Source: Actinomycetota bacterium | GTDB taxonomy: Bacteria; Actinomycetota; Actinomycetes; Nanopelagicales; Nanopelagicaceae | Direction of reading: 5' to 3' | Length of the DNA: 40,632 bases | Assembly: GCA_947451045.1 (NCBI GenBank) | Contig: CANFXM010000006.1 | Location: forward strand, 1-40,632 | Program-made: the position numbers and the translations under genes | In this document: positions 1 to 8,663 of the stretch, piece after piece | Position numbering within the stretch: position 1 is the first letter of the stretch | Layout: the number at the start of each line of letters is the position of its first letter | The notes under the pieces: model-generated | Told to the model about the DNA's origin: nothing | Seen by the model: the letters and a program-made list of their open reading frames with translations, nothing else | The model's database searches: none

Positions 1-1126
1 GGGCATCTGGCGGAAGGGCTCTTTCAAATCGTGATGCGACTTGTTGCAGTACTAAGTCGCCAACTTCATGACCATGTGTGTCATTTACTGGTTTGAAACC
101 ATCGAGATCCAAGAGAAGAAGTGCGCCATTTTTGCTTTCGAATAAAACTAATTCGCTAATCAACTTGCGCCTATTAGGTAAACCAGTAAGTTCGTCAGTT
201 CTAGCAAGAATTCGTTCTTCACCTATATTTCGAGCCTCTTTCAATGCTATTGCCATTCGAAGAAATGCTAGAAGTAGCGTCGAGACTGTAGGTAGAAGAA
301 TAAAAGTAGGAAAATAACCTGGATGCAATGCAAGAAGTGCTAATAGTGTTGAGCTAAAGAATACTGAAATTGTTAGCAAGATCGGATTAATATTTCTCTG
401 GGAATCGATAACTCCACTTTGATGCCAAAAGCTTTCACCAATAAGAGCGAGTGCAATAAGCCACCCACTATCAACAAGTGAACCAAATCTATAACTTCGA
501 TGTAATGATTCCCATAAAAAAGTGAAATCCGATAGTGCGAAAACAATAATTCCTCCGCAGAGATACAGTGATTTGCTGTTGCTCATTTGAGTGAGAAACG
601 CCGCCCCTGTCACTGTTATCAGAATTACATCAGCAATAGGAAAACAAATAGAAAAAAAAGTAGAGACAAAATTTCCATCAAAATGTGGGAGTACTGGTTT
701 GATGACGAATGCAGTGAGAAGAGAACTCAAACCTAAGCCAATAATCGAACTATCCAATATCTCCAGAAAAGTTATATTCCTTTCAGGTAGTACTAATCTT
801 GGAAAGCCAATAAGAGCAAAGGGATAAAAGAGTAGATAGAAGAAATTTGCAACAATTTGAGAATGCTCTGAGATGTAATAGAAAGAGGAAATACTAGATA
901 ACAATGAGCCACAAGCCCACAGGATTATTGCGATAGAGGAATACAGCGAAGCGCGCATATTTACTTCTCGGGTATTTCTAAGCATGAGGAAAATTATGAG
1001 AAAAATGATTGTGTTATAGAGATATATTTCGCCAAATTGCGTTGCTTCTGCAAAGATACGACCTATCAAAATATGCAGCAGTAGCAGTCCAGGTATTGAG
1101 AATCGAATTATTCGAATGATCTCCAC
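1..1126 (-). CDS. membrane-bound GGDEF-domain protein (diguanylate cyclase), 3' part outside the window
   Basis: The reverse strand is open from a GTG at 1126 to the left edge, and a TAG lies directly before that GTG. The first ~300 codons are very hydrophobic with many isoleucine/leucine/phenylalanine-rich segments, consistent with roughly eight membrane helices. They are followed by a recognisable N-terminal GGDEF half: TDELTGLPNRRKL, then LLDLDGFKPVNDTHGHEVGD. In this family the DxLT and LDLDxFKxxND motifs bind metal and GTP, and the product is cyclic di-GMP. The signature GGDEF loop itself would lie beyond position 1, so catalytic competence cannot be judged. There is no clear Shine-Dalgarno before the GTG, and AGGTGGAG overlaps it, so an internal start is possible. 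It is divergent from the Rieske gene. Confidence 0.85.
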   Translation of the reverse strand, partial: MEIIRIIRFSIPGLLLLHILIGRIFAEATQFGEIYLYNTIIFLIIFLMLRNTREVNMRASLYSSIAIILWACGSLLSSISSFYYISEHSQIVANFFYLLFYPFALIGFPRLVLPERNITFLEILDSSIIGLGLSSLLTAFVIKPVLPHFDGNFVSTFFSICFPIADVILITVTGAAFLTQMSNSKSLYLCGGIIVFALSDFTFLWESLHRSYRFGSLVDSGWLIALALIGESFWHQSGVIDSQRNINPILLTISVFFSSTLLALLALHPGYFPTFILLPTVSTLLLAFLRMAIALKEARNIGEERILARTDELTGLPNRRKLISELVLFESKNGALLLLDLDGFKPVNDTHGHEVGDLVLQQVASRFERALPPDA

Positions 1127-1177
1127 CTAAACGAGTCAATTGTGTCTAGCTAACTACAGAAATAGGGGAGCCCAGAG

Positions 1178-1615
1178 ATGGAAAAGAAAGTACCTACAGA
1201 TTTCACCCGTAGAGGATTTTTATGTGGGATTACATCTGTCGCCCTACTTGGCGCTCTCACTATGGAGAACGCTGTTGCAGCAACGGGCATTAAAATTGGC
1301 AAAGATGGACGAGTCACTCTTGCGCTGAAATCAAACCCGGCACTCACAAAAGTTGGTGGCGTGGTTACATTTGCAAGTGCCGATGGTTATCCCATGGCAG
1401 TTGTTAGGACGAGTGCGAAGAAGGATGGCTACCTTTCAATTTTCTTAGTGTGTACTCACCGAGGTGCAACTGTTGAGCAATTTGGTAACAAATGGGTCTG
1501 TCCTCAACACGGCGCGCAGTACACCCTTGCTGGAAAAAATCTTATTGGCCCCGCGCAAGTACCGTTGCAGCAAATACCTATGAAGATTTCCGCTACAACG
1601 CTAACGATTGGTTAG
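1178..1615 (+). CDS. secreted Rieske [2Fe-2S] protein
   Basis: This is a 145-residue protein with an N-terminal twin-arginine type signal (TRRGFL at residues 10-15, then a hydrophobic stretch and a cleavage-like AVAA near 35). It has a C-terminal Rieske domain with CTHRG (C92, H94) and CPQHG (C108, H111), the four cluster ligands. The extra disulphide cysteines of respiratory bc1 Rieske proteins are absent (CPQHG rather than CPCHG), so it resembles ferredoxin-like or arsenite-oxidase-type small Rieske proteins more than QcrA. No cytochrome b or c gene is adjacent, so the electron partner is unknown. A GGGAG sequence lies about 7 bases before the ATG. Export across the membrane with the cluster already loaded is inferred from the Tat-like signal. 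Confidence 0.85.
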   Translation: MEKKVPTDFTRRGFLCGITSVALLGALTMENAVAATGIKIGKDGRVTLALKSNPALTKVGGVVTFASADGYPMAVVRTSAKKDGYLSIFLVCTHRGATVEQFGNKWVCPQHGAQYTLAGKNLIGPAQVPLQQIPMKISATTLTIG

Positions 1616-1623
1616 GAAAGTAC

Positions 1624-2253
1624 TTAGTAACCCTTGCTGCAAATCAGCTGAGCCATTGCTAAGCCATCTTTTACATCGCGCTGTGCATTTGTGTATTGAG
1701 CAAGTGCCTGTCCGCGATAATTCTGTTCACGAGTAAGCGCGCGTTGGTATGTAGTCGCACCTGAACCAGCAATTGCCTTTGTCCAGGATTTAATGGCGAT
1801 ATTCCACTGATCAATTGTCTTTTTATTCTTAGCAAGATTAGCGGTGTCAGCTTGAACGAGAGCTAGTGCAGCTTTGGCTTTATCTAATTCAGTCTGGTAC
1901 TTAGGAATATTGAGTGTTGCATCATCTAATTGTTTCTGTGTTGCAGCTATCTCAGCATCAAGTGTGGCAACAGTTGCATCTGTTGAAGCTTTGATCTTGG
2001 GAAGGTTTGCAAGTGCCTTTACATATGTGTTTGCAGTATTGACGCAATCGATGGAAAGCCAGGTTAATTTAGAGTTTTTAACTGTCGGGTTCTTACTACA
2101 TTTATAAGTTCCATTTGCTGTCTTGGAAGAAGCCCCAGACTTTGTACATGGCACACCATTACTTATTTTTACGGCAGCATGTGCTGGGACTGCAGTGAGC
2201 ACACCAGCAATTAATAAGCCGGCAATTGATGAAACGGCAATCTTGCGGAACAT
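1624..2253 (-). CDS. secreted coiled-coil protein with Cys-rich N-terminal module
   Basis: The product is 209 residues from the ATG at 2253, which has GGAGG six bases upstream; a longer reading to 2280 lacks such a site. Residues 1-26 form a Sec signal peptide ending AHA. Next is a small module reading KISNGVPCTKSG ... GTYKCSK with two cysteines, a pattern common in secreted proteins of small actinobacteria. A long alanine/lysine/glutamine-rich helix follows (about residues 80-150), predicted to be coiled coil. One more cysteine lies near residue 66 and another close to the C-terminus. No enzymatic motif is visible. An extracytoplasmic structural or wall-associated role is a guess. It is convergent with the Rieske gene, with eight bases between the stop codons. 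Confidence 0.75.
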   Translation of the reverse strand: MFRKIAVSSIAGLLIAGVLTAVPAHAAVKISNGVPCTKSGASSKTANGTYKCSKNPTVKNSKLTWLSIDCVNTANTYVKALANLPKIKASTDATVATLDAEIAATQKQLDDATLNIPKYQTELDKAKAALALVQADTANLAKNKKTIDQWNIAIKSWTKAIAGSGATTYQRALTREQNYRGQALAQYTNAQRDVKDGLAMAQLICSKGY

Positions 2254-2354
2254 GTAAAACCTCCATTGATTATGCGCCAATGGTAGCCAAGCCTTACTGA
2301 GAATTGCGGGAGAAACTTGGCCCTACGACTATGAAATTTATGTGAATTGGGGCT

Positions 2355-3128
2355 CTAGCGCCGTTGTCTGGCTCGGATATTCAATCCGAGTTTGCGAACA
2401 ATGGGACGTGGAAAGAATCGAGCAAATGTACTTAGTAATAAGTATTGCCACCCAGGTACAGATATTGCTTTGCCTGCTTGGCTATCGCTCCACGCTTTCT
2501 TTACTACATCGTCGGCATCGAGCCACATAAATTCCGGAAGCGATGACATTTTCATTTTGCCACGTTGATGAAATTCAGTATGAGTAAAACCTGGGCACAG
2601 CGCCATCACTTTTATATTGGTTGACTCAAGCTCTGTATGTATTGATTCAGAGAGCACCGTTAGATAAGACTTTGAAGCGCTATATGTGCCACCTGCAATC
2701 CAACTTGCAACGGATGAAACATTTATAATAGTTCCAGAGTTCCGCTCTTTCATTTTTGGCAACACAATATGCATAGATCTCATCGGTGCTCTCACAAGTA
2801 CTTTTAGTAAATCCTCCTCGGCTTCGAGTGCACTAGTCGTGAATGAATATTTAATTCCAAAACCAGCATTATTGACCAAAACCTCTATTTCGTTCTTAGC
2901 TAAGTACTCTTCAAGAATTGCACATCCTGAATCAAGCGAAAGATCTGCTTGAATAATTGAAGTTTCTACTGAGTAAGTCTTTTGGAGAAATAGGGAACGC
3001 TCTATCAGTCGCTCATGGTCACGTGCCACCAGTGCAATATTGAAACCGTTGGCTGCCAGCAATCTTGTGAAACTTTCACCAATACCTGCTGTTGCCCCTG
3101 TTACTAATGCCCATTTCTTCATTGTCAT
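2355..3128 (-). CDS. short-chain dehydrogenase/reductase (SDR family)
   Basis: The 257-residue product has the classical SDR layout: the nucleotide-binding TGATAGIG (residues 10-17), NNAG (86-89), the catalytic serine around 138-139, and YSASK (Y149, K153). The arginine after the second beta strand (VARD) suggests NADP(H) preference, as in SDRs with a basic residue there. The start ATG at 3128 is three bases after the stop of the GMC oxidoreductase; a second ATG two codons on is equally possible. The tight junction implies one transcript and perhaps successive redox steps on the same alcohol or sterol-like substrate. The substrate cannot be read from sequence. Confidence 0.88.
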   Translation of the reverse strand: MTMKKWALVTGATAGIGESFTRLLAANGFNIALVARDHERLIERSLFLQKTYSVETSIIQADLSLDSGCAILEEYLAKNEIEVLVNNAGFGIKYSFTTSALEAEEDLLKVLVRAPMRSMHIVLPKMKERNSGTIINVSSVASWIAGGTYSASKSYLTVLSESIHTELESTNIKVMALCPGFTHTEFHQRGKMKMSSLPEFMWLDADDVVKKAWSDSQAGKAISVPGWQYLLLSTFARFFPRPIVRKLGLNIRARQRR

Positions 3129-3131
3129 ACT

Positions 3132-4808
3132 TTATCCAATTCGCAATTCTCCAATAGCTCCTGCTGGAACAAATGGTTTGTTAGGTTGGATAAATGGAAT
3201 TCGACGGTACTTCTCCTTTTGGGAAGGCCGCACATCTTTCTCGCCCTTATTTGGCCACATTGAAAATGCCCGTTCAGCTTGTGCGGTAATAGTGAGTGAA
3301 GGATTAACGCCAAGATTTGCAGTAATAGTTGAACCATCGACAATGTGCAGAGTTGGATAATTCCAAGCGCGATTGTAAGGATCAATTACTCCATCACGAT
3401 TGTTAGCGCCCATCACGCAACCACCCACAAAGTGCGCAGTAAAAGGTGCACCGATGAGATCACCAATAGTTCCACCTGCAGTGCCACCATATTTATCTGC
3501 GATTCGCTGCACTGTCTCATTTGCTGCTGGAATATAGGTTGGATTTGGATGGACAGAGTCATTCTTGGAAGTTAATCGAAAACCGAATAAACCCCTTTTG
3601 CCACTTACTTTTATTGAAGAATCAATATTCTGCATGACTAATGCAATAACTGTTCGTTCACTCCAACGGCGTACATTGAGAATCTTTCCAATCAATTGTG
3701 GACTCTTGAGGAATTGTTTCAACCAATGCTTGCGGCGATCTTTAGGAGTCCACCCATCAGTGAGAAGGGTCTGTAAAAGTCCCATTGAATTACTTCCTTT
3801 ACCGTAACGCACGGGTTCGACGTGAGTTCGAGAATCGGGAAAGAAGGATGAGGTAATTGCGCTTCCATCGCTGAAATCAATATCGACAGTGGGCATTATT
3901 GCGCCAGTGAGTGCCTCACTATTAGTACGTGAAAGATCCCCTAATCGTTCGGATAATTGTGAAAGTTCCCCATTGATCTTCATTTTATGTAAGAGTTTTT
4001 GACTGTTATATGTACCCGCAGCCACGACTACATCATGAGCTATAAATTCTTTTTTCCTTGCAAACCATCGTCCAGTCTTTACTGTTTTAATCCTCCAGCG
4101 ACCATCTGCTAATTGAGCAAATGAAGTGACCGTTGTAAGTGGAAAAACGGAAGCTCCCGCGGATTCGGCTAGTCCTAAATAATTCTTAGGTAAAGTATTT
4201 TTTGCGTTGAAGCGACATCCAGTCATGCAACCACCACATTGTTGGCAACCATTTCGTAAAGGACCAACTCCACCAAAGAATGGATCTTTACTTTCAATTC
4301 CTTTTCCTTCACCAAAGTAGATTCCAAGGGGTGCCATCTTGAATGTATGCCCGACACCCATTTCGATTGCAACATCTTTCATTGCCTGATCACTATTAGA
4401 GAAATAAGGATTCTCGGTTACGCCCAACATTCTTCGTGCCTGGTCGTACCAAGGAAGTAATTCACTTTTCCAATCGGTTATTCCAACCCATTGTTTATCC
4501 TCGAAATATTCATCACCTGGTTGGTACAAAGTGTTCGCGTATACAAGCGAGCCTCCACCAACTCCAGCTCCTGCCAAAATAAGCACATCAGGCAGCGCAT
4601 GAATTCTTTGAATTCCAAAGAGACCTAATTTTGGTGCGTATAAAAACTTGCTCAATCTCCAAGAAGTTTTAGGAAAATCTTTATCAGCAAACCTTCGCCC
4701 AGCTTCTAAAACTGCAACTTTGTAACCCTTTTCAGTCAAGCGCAATGCAGCGACGGAACCACCAAAACCGGAACCGATGACAACTACATCGAACTCTTTG
4801 GAAGACAT
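3132..4808 (-). CDS. GMC-family FAD-dependent oxidoreductase (cholesterol-oxidase-like)
   Basis: The product is 558 residues from the ATG at 4808; a TTG three codons upstream (4817) is the alternative. The N-terminal FAD-binding motif VIGSGFGG (about residues 10-17) is followed by an acidic residue at the end of the second strand (LEAG). A four-cysteine stretch (C188, C191, C194, C198; QCGGCMTGCRFNAKNT) is typical of the cholesterol-oxidase-like branch of GMC proteins. The C-terminus carries HFVGGCVMG, then VDGS and NLGVNPSLTITA, the usual GMC_oxred_C block with the active-site His/Asn. It probably oxidises an alcohol group on a lipid- or sterol-like substrate. No secretion signal is seen, so it is likely cytoplasmic. 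It heads the operon with the SDR gene. Confidence 0.88.
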   Translation of the reverse strand: MSSKEFDVVVIGSGFGGSVAALRLTEKGYKVAVLEAGRRFADKDFPKTSWRLSKFLYAPKLGLFGIQRIHALPDVLILAGAGVGGGSLVYANTLYQPGDEYFEDKQWVGITDWKSELLPWYDQARRMLGVTENPYFSNSDQAMKDVAIEMGVGHTFKMAPLGIYFGEGKGIESKDPFFGGVGPLRNGCQQCGGCMTGCRFNAKNTLPKNYLGLAESAGASVFPLTTVTSFAQLADGRWRIKTVKTGRWFARKKEFIAHDVVVAAGTYNSQKLLHKMKINGELSQLSERLGDLSRTNSEALTGAIMPTVDIDFSDGSAITSSFFPDSRTHVEPVRYGKGSNSMGLLQTLLTDGWTPKDRRKHWLKQFLKSPQLIGKILNVRRWSERTVIALVMQNIDSSIKVSGKRGLFGFRLTSKNDSVHPNPTYIPAANETVQRIADKYGGTAGGTIGDLIGAPFTAHFVGGCVMGANNRDGVIDPYNRAWNYPTLHIVDGSTITANLGVNPSLTITAQAERAFSMWPNKGEKDVRPSQKEKYRRIPFIQPNKPFVPAGAIGELRIG

Positions 4809-4884
4809 GGTTTCCAATCTCGACGCTTTTCATATGAATTCTGCGGGATGCCTAGGTTTGTAACCCTAAACTGGCGAAAAATTA

Positions 4885-4914
4885 TTGGCAAGAGGCAATT
4901 TCTGAGAAGATAAC
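4885..4914 (+). promoter_or_regulatory. candidate promoter of tRNA-Arg
   Basis: TTGGCA (4885-4890) and GATAAC (4909-4914) are 18 bases apart. They place a start about six bases before the tRNA. On the opposite strand TTGCCA (4891-4886) with TAGGGT 17 bases on could serve the GMC gene, so the two promoters would overlap. This is a consensus match only. Confidence 0.4.
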
Positions 4915-4926
4915 CAATGTACATAT

Positions 4927-5002
4927 GTCCCCGTAGCTCAGTGGATAGAGCAACCGCCTCCTAAGCGGTAGGTCGCAGGTTCAACTCCCGCCGGGGACAC
5001 CA
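4927..5002 (+). tRNA. tRNA-Arg (anticodon CCT)
   Basis: A full cloverleaf can be drawn. The acceptor stem is GTCCCCG paired with CGGGGAC (4992-4998), the discriminator is A4999, and an encoded CCA follows at 5000-5002. The anticodon stem is ACCGC/GCGGT with loop CTCCTAA, giving CCT at 4960-4962. The T-loop is TTCAACT. The T-stem GCAGG/CCCGC contains one A-C mismatch, which is slightly unusual. The gene reads arginine AGG codons. Confidence 0.96.
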
Positions 5003-5014
5003 GATTAATTGTGA

Positions 5015-5845
5015 TTAGGCAAAAACAACAGTGCGCTTACCAACTACAAAAATTTTATCCTCTGAGTAAAGCTTCACTGCTTTCGCAAGAACGCGACGTT
5101 CAATATCTCGTCCTATTGCAATGAGTTCCTCTGGCGAAGCGTTATGAGTCACATGAGCGACGTCTTGTTCAATAATTGGACCCTCATCTAAATCGCCAGT
5201 TACAAAGTGTGCGCTTGCTCCAATAATTTTCACACCACGATCATGTGCTTGGTGGTAAGGCTTTGCGCCTTTGAAACCAGGCAAGAATGAATGATGAATA
5301 TTAATAATTTTTCCAGGCATTAGATCGCAGAATTCAGCTGAAAGAATTTGCATATAACGAGCTAGAACTACGAAATCAATTTTAAGTTCTTTGATTTGCT
5401 TCATGATTTCTGCTTCTTGAGTTTTTTTCTCTCCTGGCAGATACATAAATTTAACTCCATGAGATTCAACTAGCTGACGTAAATCTTCATGGTTAGAAAT
5501 AACAAGTGGAATCTCAACTTTTAGTTCACCGAGTTCGTTCAAATAAAGCAAATCACGCAAACAGTGGCTTTCTTTAGTAACCATTACCAGTGCTCGTGGG
5601 CGCTGCCATGTTGGACGAATCTGTAAGGAAGGCTTGTATTTTGCCAATCCTTCGCCCAGAGACTTTTCCGCGGCTGCTTGACCTTGTGAAGTCTCGAAGC
5701 GAGTACGCATCACAAATAAATTGGTAGTTGGATCTGTAAATTGCTGGTTCTCGATGATGTTTCCACCGCAGGCAAGGACTGCCGACGTCATCGCATGAAC
5801 GATGCCTGGTTGGTCAGCACATTGCAATGAAGCAATTAAATCCAT
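5015..5845 (-). CDS. purU: formyltetrahydrofolate deformylase
   Basis: The 276-residue enzyme hydrolyses 10-formyl-THF to THF and formate, balancing the one-carbon pool. Residues 1-80 form an ACT-type regulatory domain (DQPGIVHAMTSAV). Residues 84 to the end form the formyltransferase-like catalytic domain, with the conserved Asn-His-Asp set visible as N182 and H184 in INIHHSFLPGFKGAKPY and D220 in DLDEGPII. Length is normal for PurU. The ATG at 5845 lies 19 bases after the MMPL stop with no obvious Shine-Dalgarno, so it may depend on read-through translation from the transporter gene. It converges on tRNA-Arg. A second one-carbon gene, the 5-formyl-THF cyclo-ligase at 11,529, also lies in the window. 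Confidence 0.95.
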   Translation of the reverse strand: MDLIASLQCADQPGIVHAMTSAVLACGGNIIENQQFTDPTTNLFVMRTRFETSQGQAAAEKSLGEGLAKYKPSLQIRPTWQRPRALVMVTKESHCLRDLLYLNELGELKVEIPLVISNHEDLRQLVESHGVKFMYLPGEKKTQEAEIMKQIKELKIDFVVLARYMQILSAEFCDLMPGKIINIHHSFLPGFKGAKPYHQAHDRGVKIIGASAHFVTGDLDEGPIIEQDVAHVTHNASPEELIAIGRDIERRVLAKAVKLYSEDKIFVVGKRTVVFA

Positions 5846-5864
5846 GGTGCAAGGGTAAGGGCAG

Positions 5865-7967
5865 TTAGTGCTTAAGCGTAAATCGCTGCATCACCTTTGG
5901 CGCCCACCAGTTTCGTTCACCCAAAAGGCGCATGATGGCTGGAACAAAAAGTGCACGGATTAAGGTGGCATCGAGAAGCACGGCAAATGCAACACCAAAG
6001 CCCATCACCTTTATTGAAGTCACACCACTAGAGATAAAGGCTGCAAATACCACTGCAAGTAGTACGGCTGCTGCAGTGATGATGCGAGCAGATCGTTGTA
6101 GCCCAGTAGCTACTGATTCAACATTTGATTTTCCTTGAAGATGTTCTTCCCGAATACGCGAGAGTAAGAATAATTCATAGTCCATAGAAAGTCCGAAAAC
6201 TACAACTGAAACTAGAATTACGATGGAAGTATCTAACGAACCAGTTGTCGTAAAGGAACCAACTAGCCATTTCATGTGACCATCAACAAAGACCCATGTC
6301 ATCGCTCCCATTGTTGCAGTCAAAGACATTACGTTGAGAAGGACAGCCTTGATTGGCAAAATAATTGAACCAGTAAATACAAAGAGAAGAATAAGTACAC
6401 CAATTCCAATCCACACTAGTGCTAATGGAAGAGTGTGGGAGATTCCATCTTGTGTATCGGTGTAATCTGCAGCTGCACCGCCTATTAAAGTTCCAGATGG
6501 AGAATTTATTTTACGAAGGTCATGAATCAACTTTTGTGCTTCCAGCGAACGCGGCAACATTGATTCATAAGCTGTAATTCGAACATCTTTACCAAGAACT
6601 TGTGGTGCTGCAACATTAACTATTCCTGGAACGGTTTTGATAGATTCGACATATTGAGAAATTTCATTATCTCGGCCGGCCCCATTTGTGATCACTATTT
6701 CAACAGTTGCAATATTGCTTGCAAAACGTGACTCTTGTACTGCCGTAGCAACTGCCGCAGAGTTATTTGCCGGCAAAATTCTAGAATCGCCTTGTGAGAA
6801 AGCAATATTCTTGACTGGAGCGGCCAAAATTCCTAAAACAATGAGTGAGAGTAGGACAACGCTGACTGGACGTTTCATAACTACGCGAGCAGTGTTTGCC
6901 CAACGACCATCTTCTTTCGGCGTGATAGCAGACTTACGAATTACTCCTTTATCCACTTTTTTGCCAATTAAAGCCAGGATTGGAGGTAAGCCAAATAGTG
7001 CGCCAGCAACTGCAATTGCCACAACTGATACGCCGGCGTATCCAAATGATTTGAGGAATGGCAATGGGAAAAAGGTAAGGGAAAGAAGAGTAATTATTAC
7101 TGTCAAACCAGAGTAGAAAACAGTTTTCCCAGCACTTGCCAACATATTTACAATCGAACCTTCGATGTCATTACCGTGATGCAACTCTTCTCGGAAACGA
7201 TTAACCATAAGGAGTGCGTAATCAATACCTAGCCCAAGCCCCATACCAGTGGTGAGGTTGAGTGCGTAAATACTCACGCTGGTAAAGAGTGAGATCAGAT
7301 AAAGAATAAAAAAAGCGCCCAAAATAGCTGAGACTCCGATAATCAAAGGCATAGCCGATGCCACCATTGCTCCGAATACGAAGACAAGTAAAATGAAAGT
7401 AAGTGGAATTGAAATAGCTTCGGCAATACTTAAATCTTTGGAGATTTTTTTATTTATCGCATTTCCAACAACACCTACGCCGCCCGAATAAAGCGTTAAG
7501 CCATCGTGCATACCGTCAAAATTCTTTTGGAAGTAAGCACCCATATTCTGGCTCTTAGGTGAAAATGCTTCATCAGCGCCATAAACCAATATGTAGGCAG
7601 CCTTGCCATCAGTGGCTGCAAGCGACTTTTCACCGCCAGAATTCCAATAAGAAATTATTTTAGTAACACCTGCAACTTTTGACATTTCGGCTTCAAGCAT
7701 CTGTGCTTTGGTAACAATTGTTGGATCAGTAATGGGTAATTGACCAGAATCAACAACAACGACGACATTGGGATCAGAGACCTTCAAAGTTTTATGAAGA
7801 TAATTATAAACCTTGTATGAATCACTCTTTGGGTTGGAATAGCCACCAGAATCGAGGCGGTTGAAAACCAATGAACCAAAACCGCCGGCCATCAGAACCC
7901 CGATAATAAATACAATCACCATCGTCTTGCGACGACGAACTACCAAATGGCCAAGTTTCTCAAACAC
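5865..7967 (-). CDS. MMPL/RND-family membrane transporter
   Basis: This is a 700-residue membrane protein of the two-fold RND architecture: one membrane helix near residues 15-32, an extracytoplasmic loop (about 35-175), five helices (about 185-345), a second helix and loop (about 370-510), and a second five-helix bundle. The Asp-Tyr proton-relay pairs of the MmpL family are present: D249-Y250 in GLGIDYALLMVNR and D596-Y597 in GLSMDYELFLLSR. At 700 residues it is like the shorter MmpL/YdfJ exporters and lacks a long C-terminal tail. The GTG start at 7967 has a GGGGA-type site upstream. A divergent TetR gene with shared promoter region suggests induction by the exported compound. The substrate (lipid or drug) is unknown. 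Confidence 0.92.
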   Translation of the reverse strand: MFEKLGHLVVRRRKTMVIVFIIGVLMAGGFGSLVFNRLDSGGYSNPKSDSYKVYNYLHKTLKVSDPNVVVVVDSGQLPITDPTIVTKAQMLEAEMSKVAGVTKIISYWNSGGEKSLAATDGKAAYILVYGADEAFSPKSQNMGAYFQKNFDGMHDGLTLYSGGVGVVGNAINKKISKDLSIAEAISIPLTFILLVFVFGAMVASAMPLIIGVSAILGAFFILYLISLFTSVSIYALNLTTGMGLGLGIDYALLMVNRFREELHHGNDIEGSIVNMLASAGKTVFYSGLTVIITLLSLTFFPLPFLKSFGYAGVSVVAIAVAGALFGLPPILALIGKKVDKGVIRKSAITPKEDGRWANTARVVMKRPVSVVLLSLIVLGILAAPVKNIAFSQGDSRILPANNSAAVATAVQESRFASNIATVEIVITNGAGRDNEISQYVESIKTVPGIVNVAAPQVLGKDVRITAYESMLPRSLEAQKLIHDLRKINSPSGTLIGGAAADYTDTQDGISHTLPLALVWIGIGVLILLFVFTGSIILPIKAVLLNVMSLTATMGAMTWVFVDGHMKWLVGSFTTTGSLDTSIVILVSVVVFGLSMDYELFLLSRIREEHLQGKSNVESVATGLQRSARIITAAAVLLAVVFAAFISSGVTSIKVMGFGVAFAVLLDATLIRALFVPAIMRLLGERNWWAPKVMQRFTLKH

Positions 7968-7978
7968 CTAGGTTTTCC

Positions 7979-8045
7979 CCTTATCTGAACAATGTATAGA
8001 TTTTAGAGTCCTTATTTGAACATTGTCAAGATTAAAGTGCATAAT
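7979..8045. promoter_or_regulatory. interlocked divergent promoters and candidate TetR operator repeats
   Basis: Leftward (MMPL): TTGACA (8029-8024), 18 bases, TAAAAT (8005-8000). Rightward (TetR): TTGAAC (8016-8021), 18 bases, CATAAT (8040-8045), which puts transcription start at about the ATG at 8052. Two near-identical 17-base copies of CCTTATYTGAACAWTGT occur at 7979-7995 and 8010-8026, 31 bases (about three helical turns) apart. The second covers both -35 elements and the first lies at the MMPL start point. Binding by the adjacent TetR protein is inferred. Confidence 0.55.
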
Positions 8046-8051
8046 GGGGGT

Positions 8052-8660
8052 ATGCCCTTAGCTAAAGTCAGAAATCAGTATCACCACGGTGATCTTGAGA
8101 GCGCTCTGATATCAACGGCTCGAAAGTTAACTAAGCGCAATGGATTTGAAAATCTTTCACTTCGAAAAGTAGCAGAAGATATTGGTGTGAGTCCCAGCGC
8201 TACGTATCACTACTTTCCTGACCGCGATTCACTACTTGCTGCAGTCGGATTTTCACTCTTTGATGAACTAGCTGATTATCAAGAACATCAACTTGCAAAA
8301 ATTACTGGATCAACTGCAAAAGCGGCCAAGGATCGATTCAGATCACTAGGTAATTCATATTTTGAATGGGCCGTTAAGGAACCACATTTTTTCAACTTGA
8401 TGTTTAGTGAATATTGCTTGATGGACGCTGATCCTGACCACAAGCGTGAAGATTCTCGCCCCTATATGAATCTCACGAAGTGCCTAGATGAATTAGTGAG
8501 TACTGGCACCTTAGATGAGCGCATGCGAGAACACAGTGAATTACTCTCATGGACAGTTGTGCATGGTGCAACCAGCTTAATTGTGAGTGGACATTTAGAA
8601 TCAGATGGTTATAAAAAAATTCTTGACGATCTGGAATATGCATTAGGAATTAGGAAGTAA
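8052..8660 (+). CDS. TetR-family transcriptional regulator
   Basis: The 202-residue protein has an N-terminal TetR helix-turn-helix (about residues 12-58: ALISTARKLTKRNGFENLSL, then VAEDIGVSPSATYHYFPDR) and an all-helical C-terminal ligand domain. I chose the ATG at 8052 over an upstream TTG (8016) because a good promoter (TTGAAC-18-CATAAT) places transcription start on this ATG, giving a leaderless mRNA; the longer reading would begin inside the promoter. It is divergent from the MMPL transporter, the standard arrangement for a repressor of an efflux gene, so local autoregulation plus control of the transporter is the likely role. The ligand is unknown. Confidence 0.88.
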   Translation: MPLAKVRNQYHHGDLESALISTARKLTKRNGFENLSLRKVAEDIGVSPSATYHYFPDRDSLLAAVGFSLFDELADYQEHQLAKITGSTAKAAKDRFRSLGNSYFEWAVKEPHFFNLMFSEYCLMDADPDHKREDSRPYMNLTKCLDELVSTGTLDERMREHSELLSWTVVHGATSLIVSGHLESDGYKKILDDLEYALGIRK

Positions 8661-8663
8661 CAA

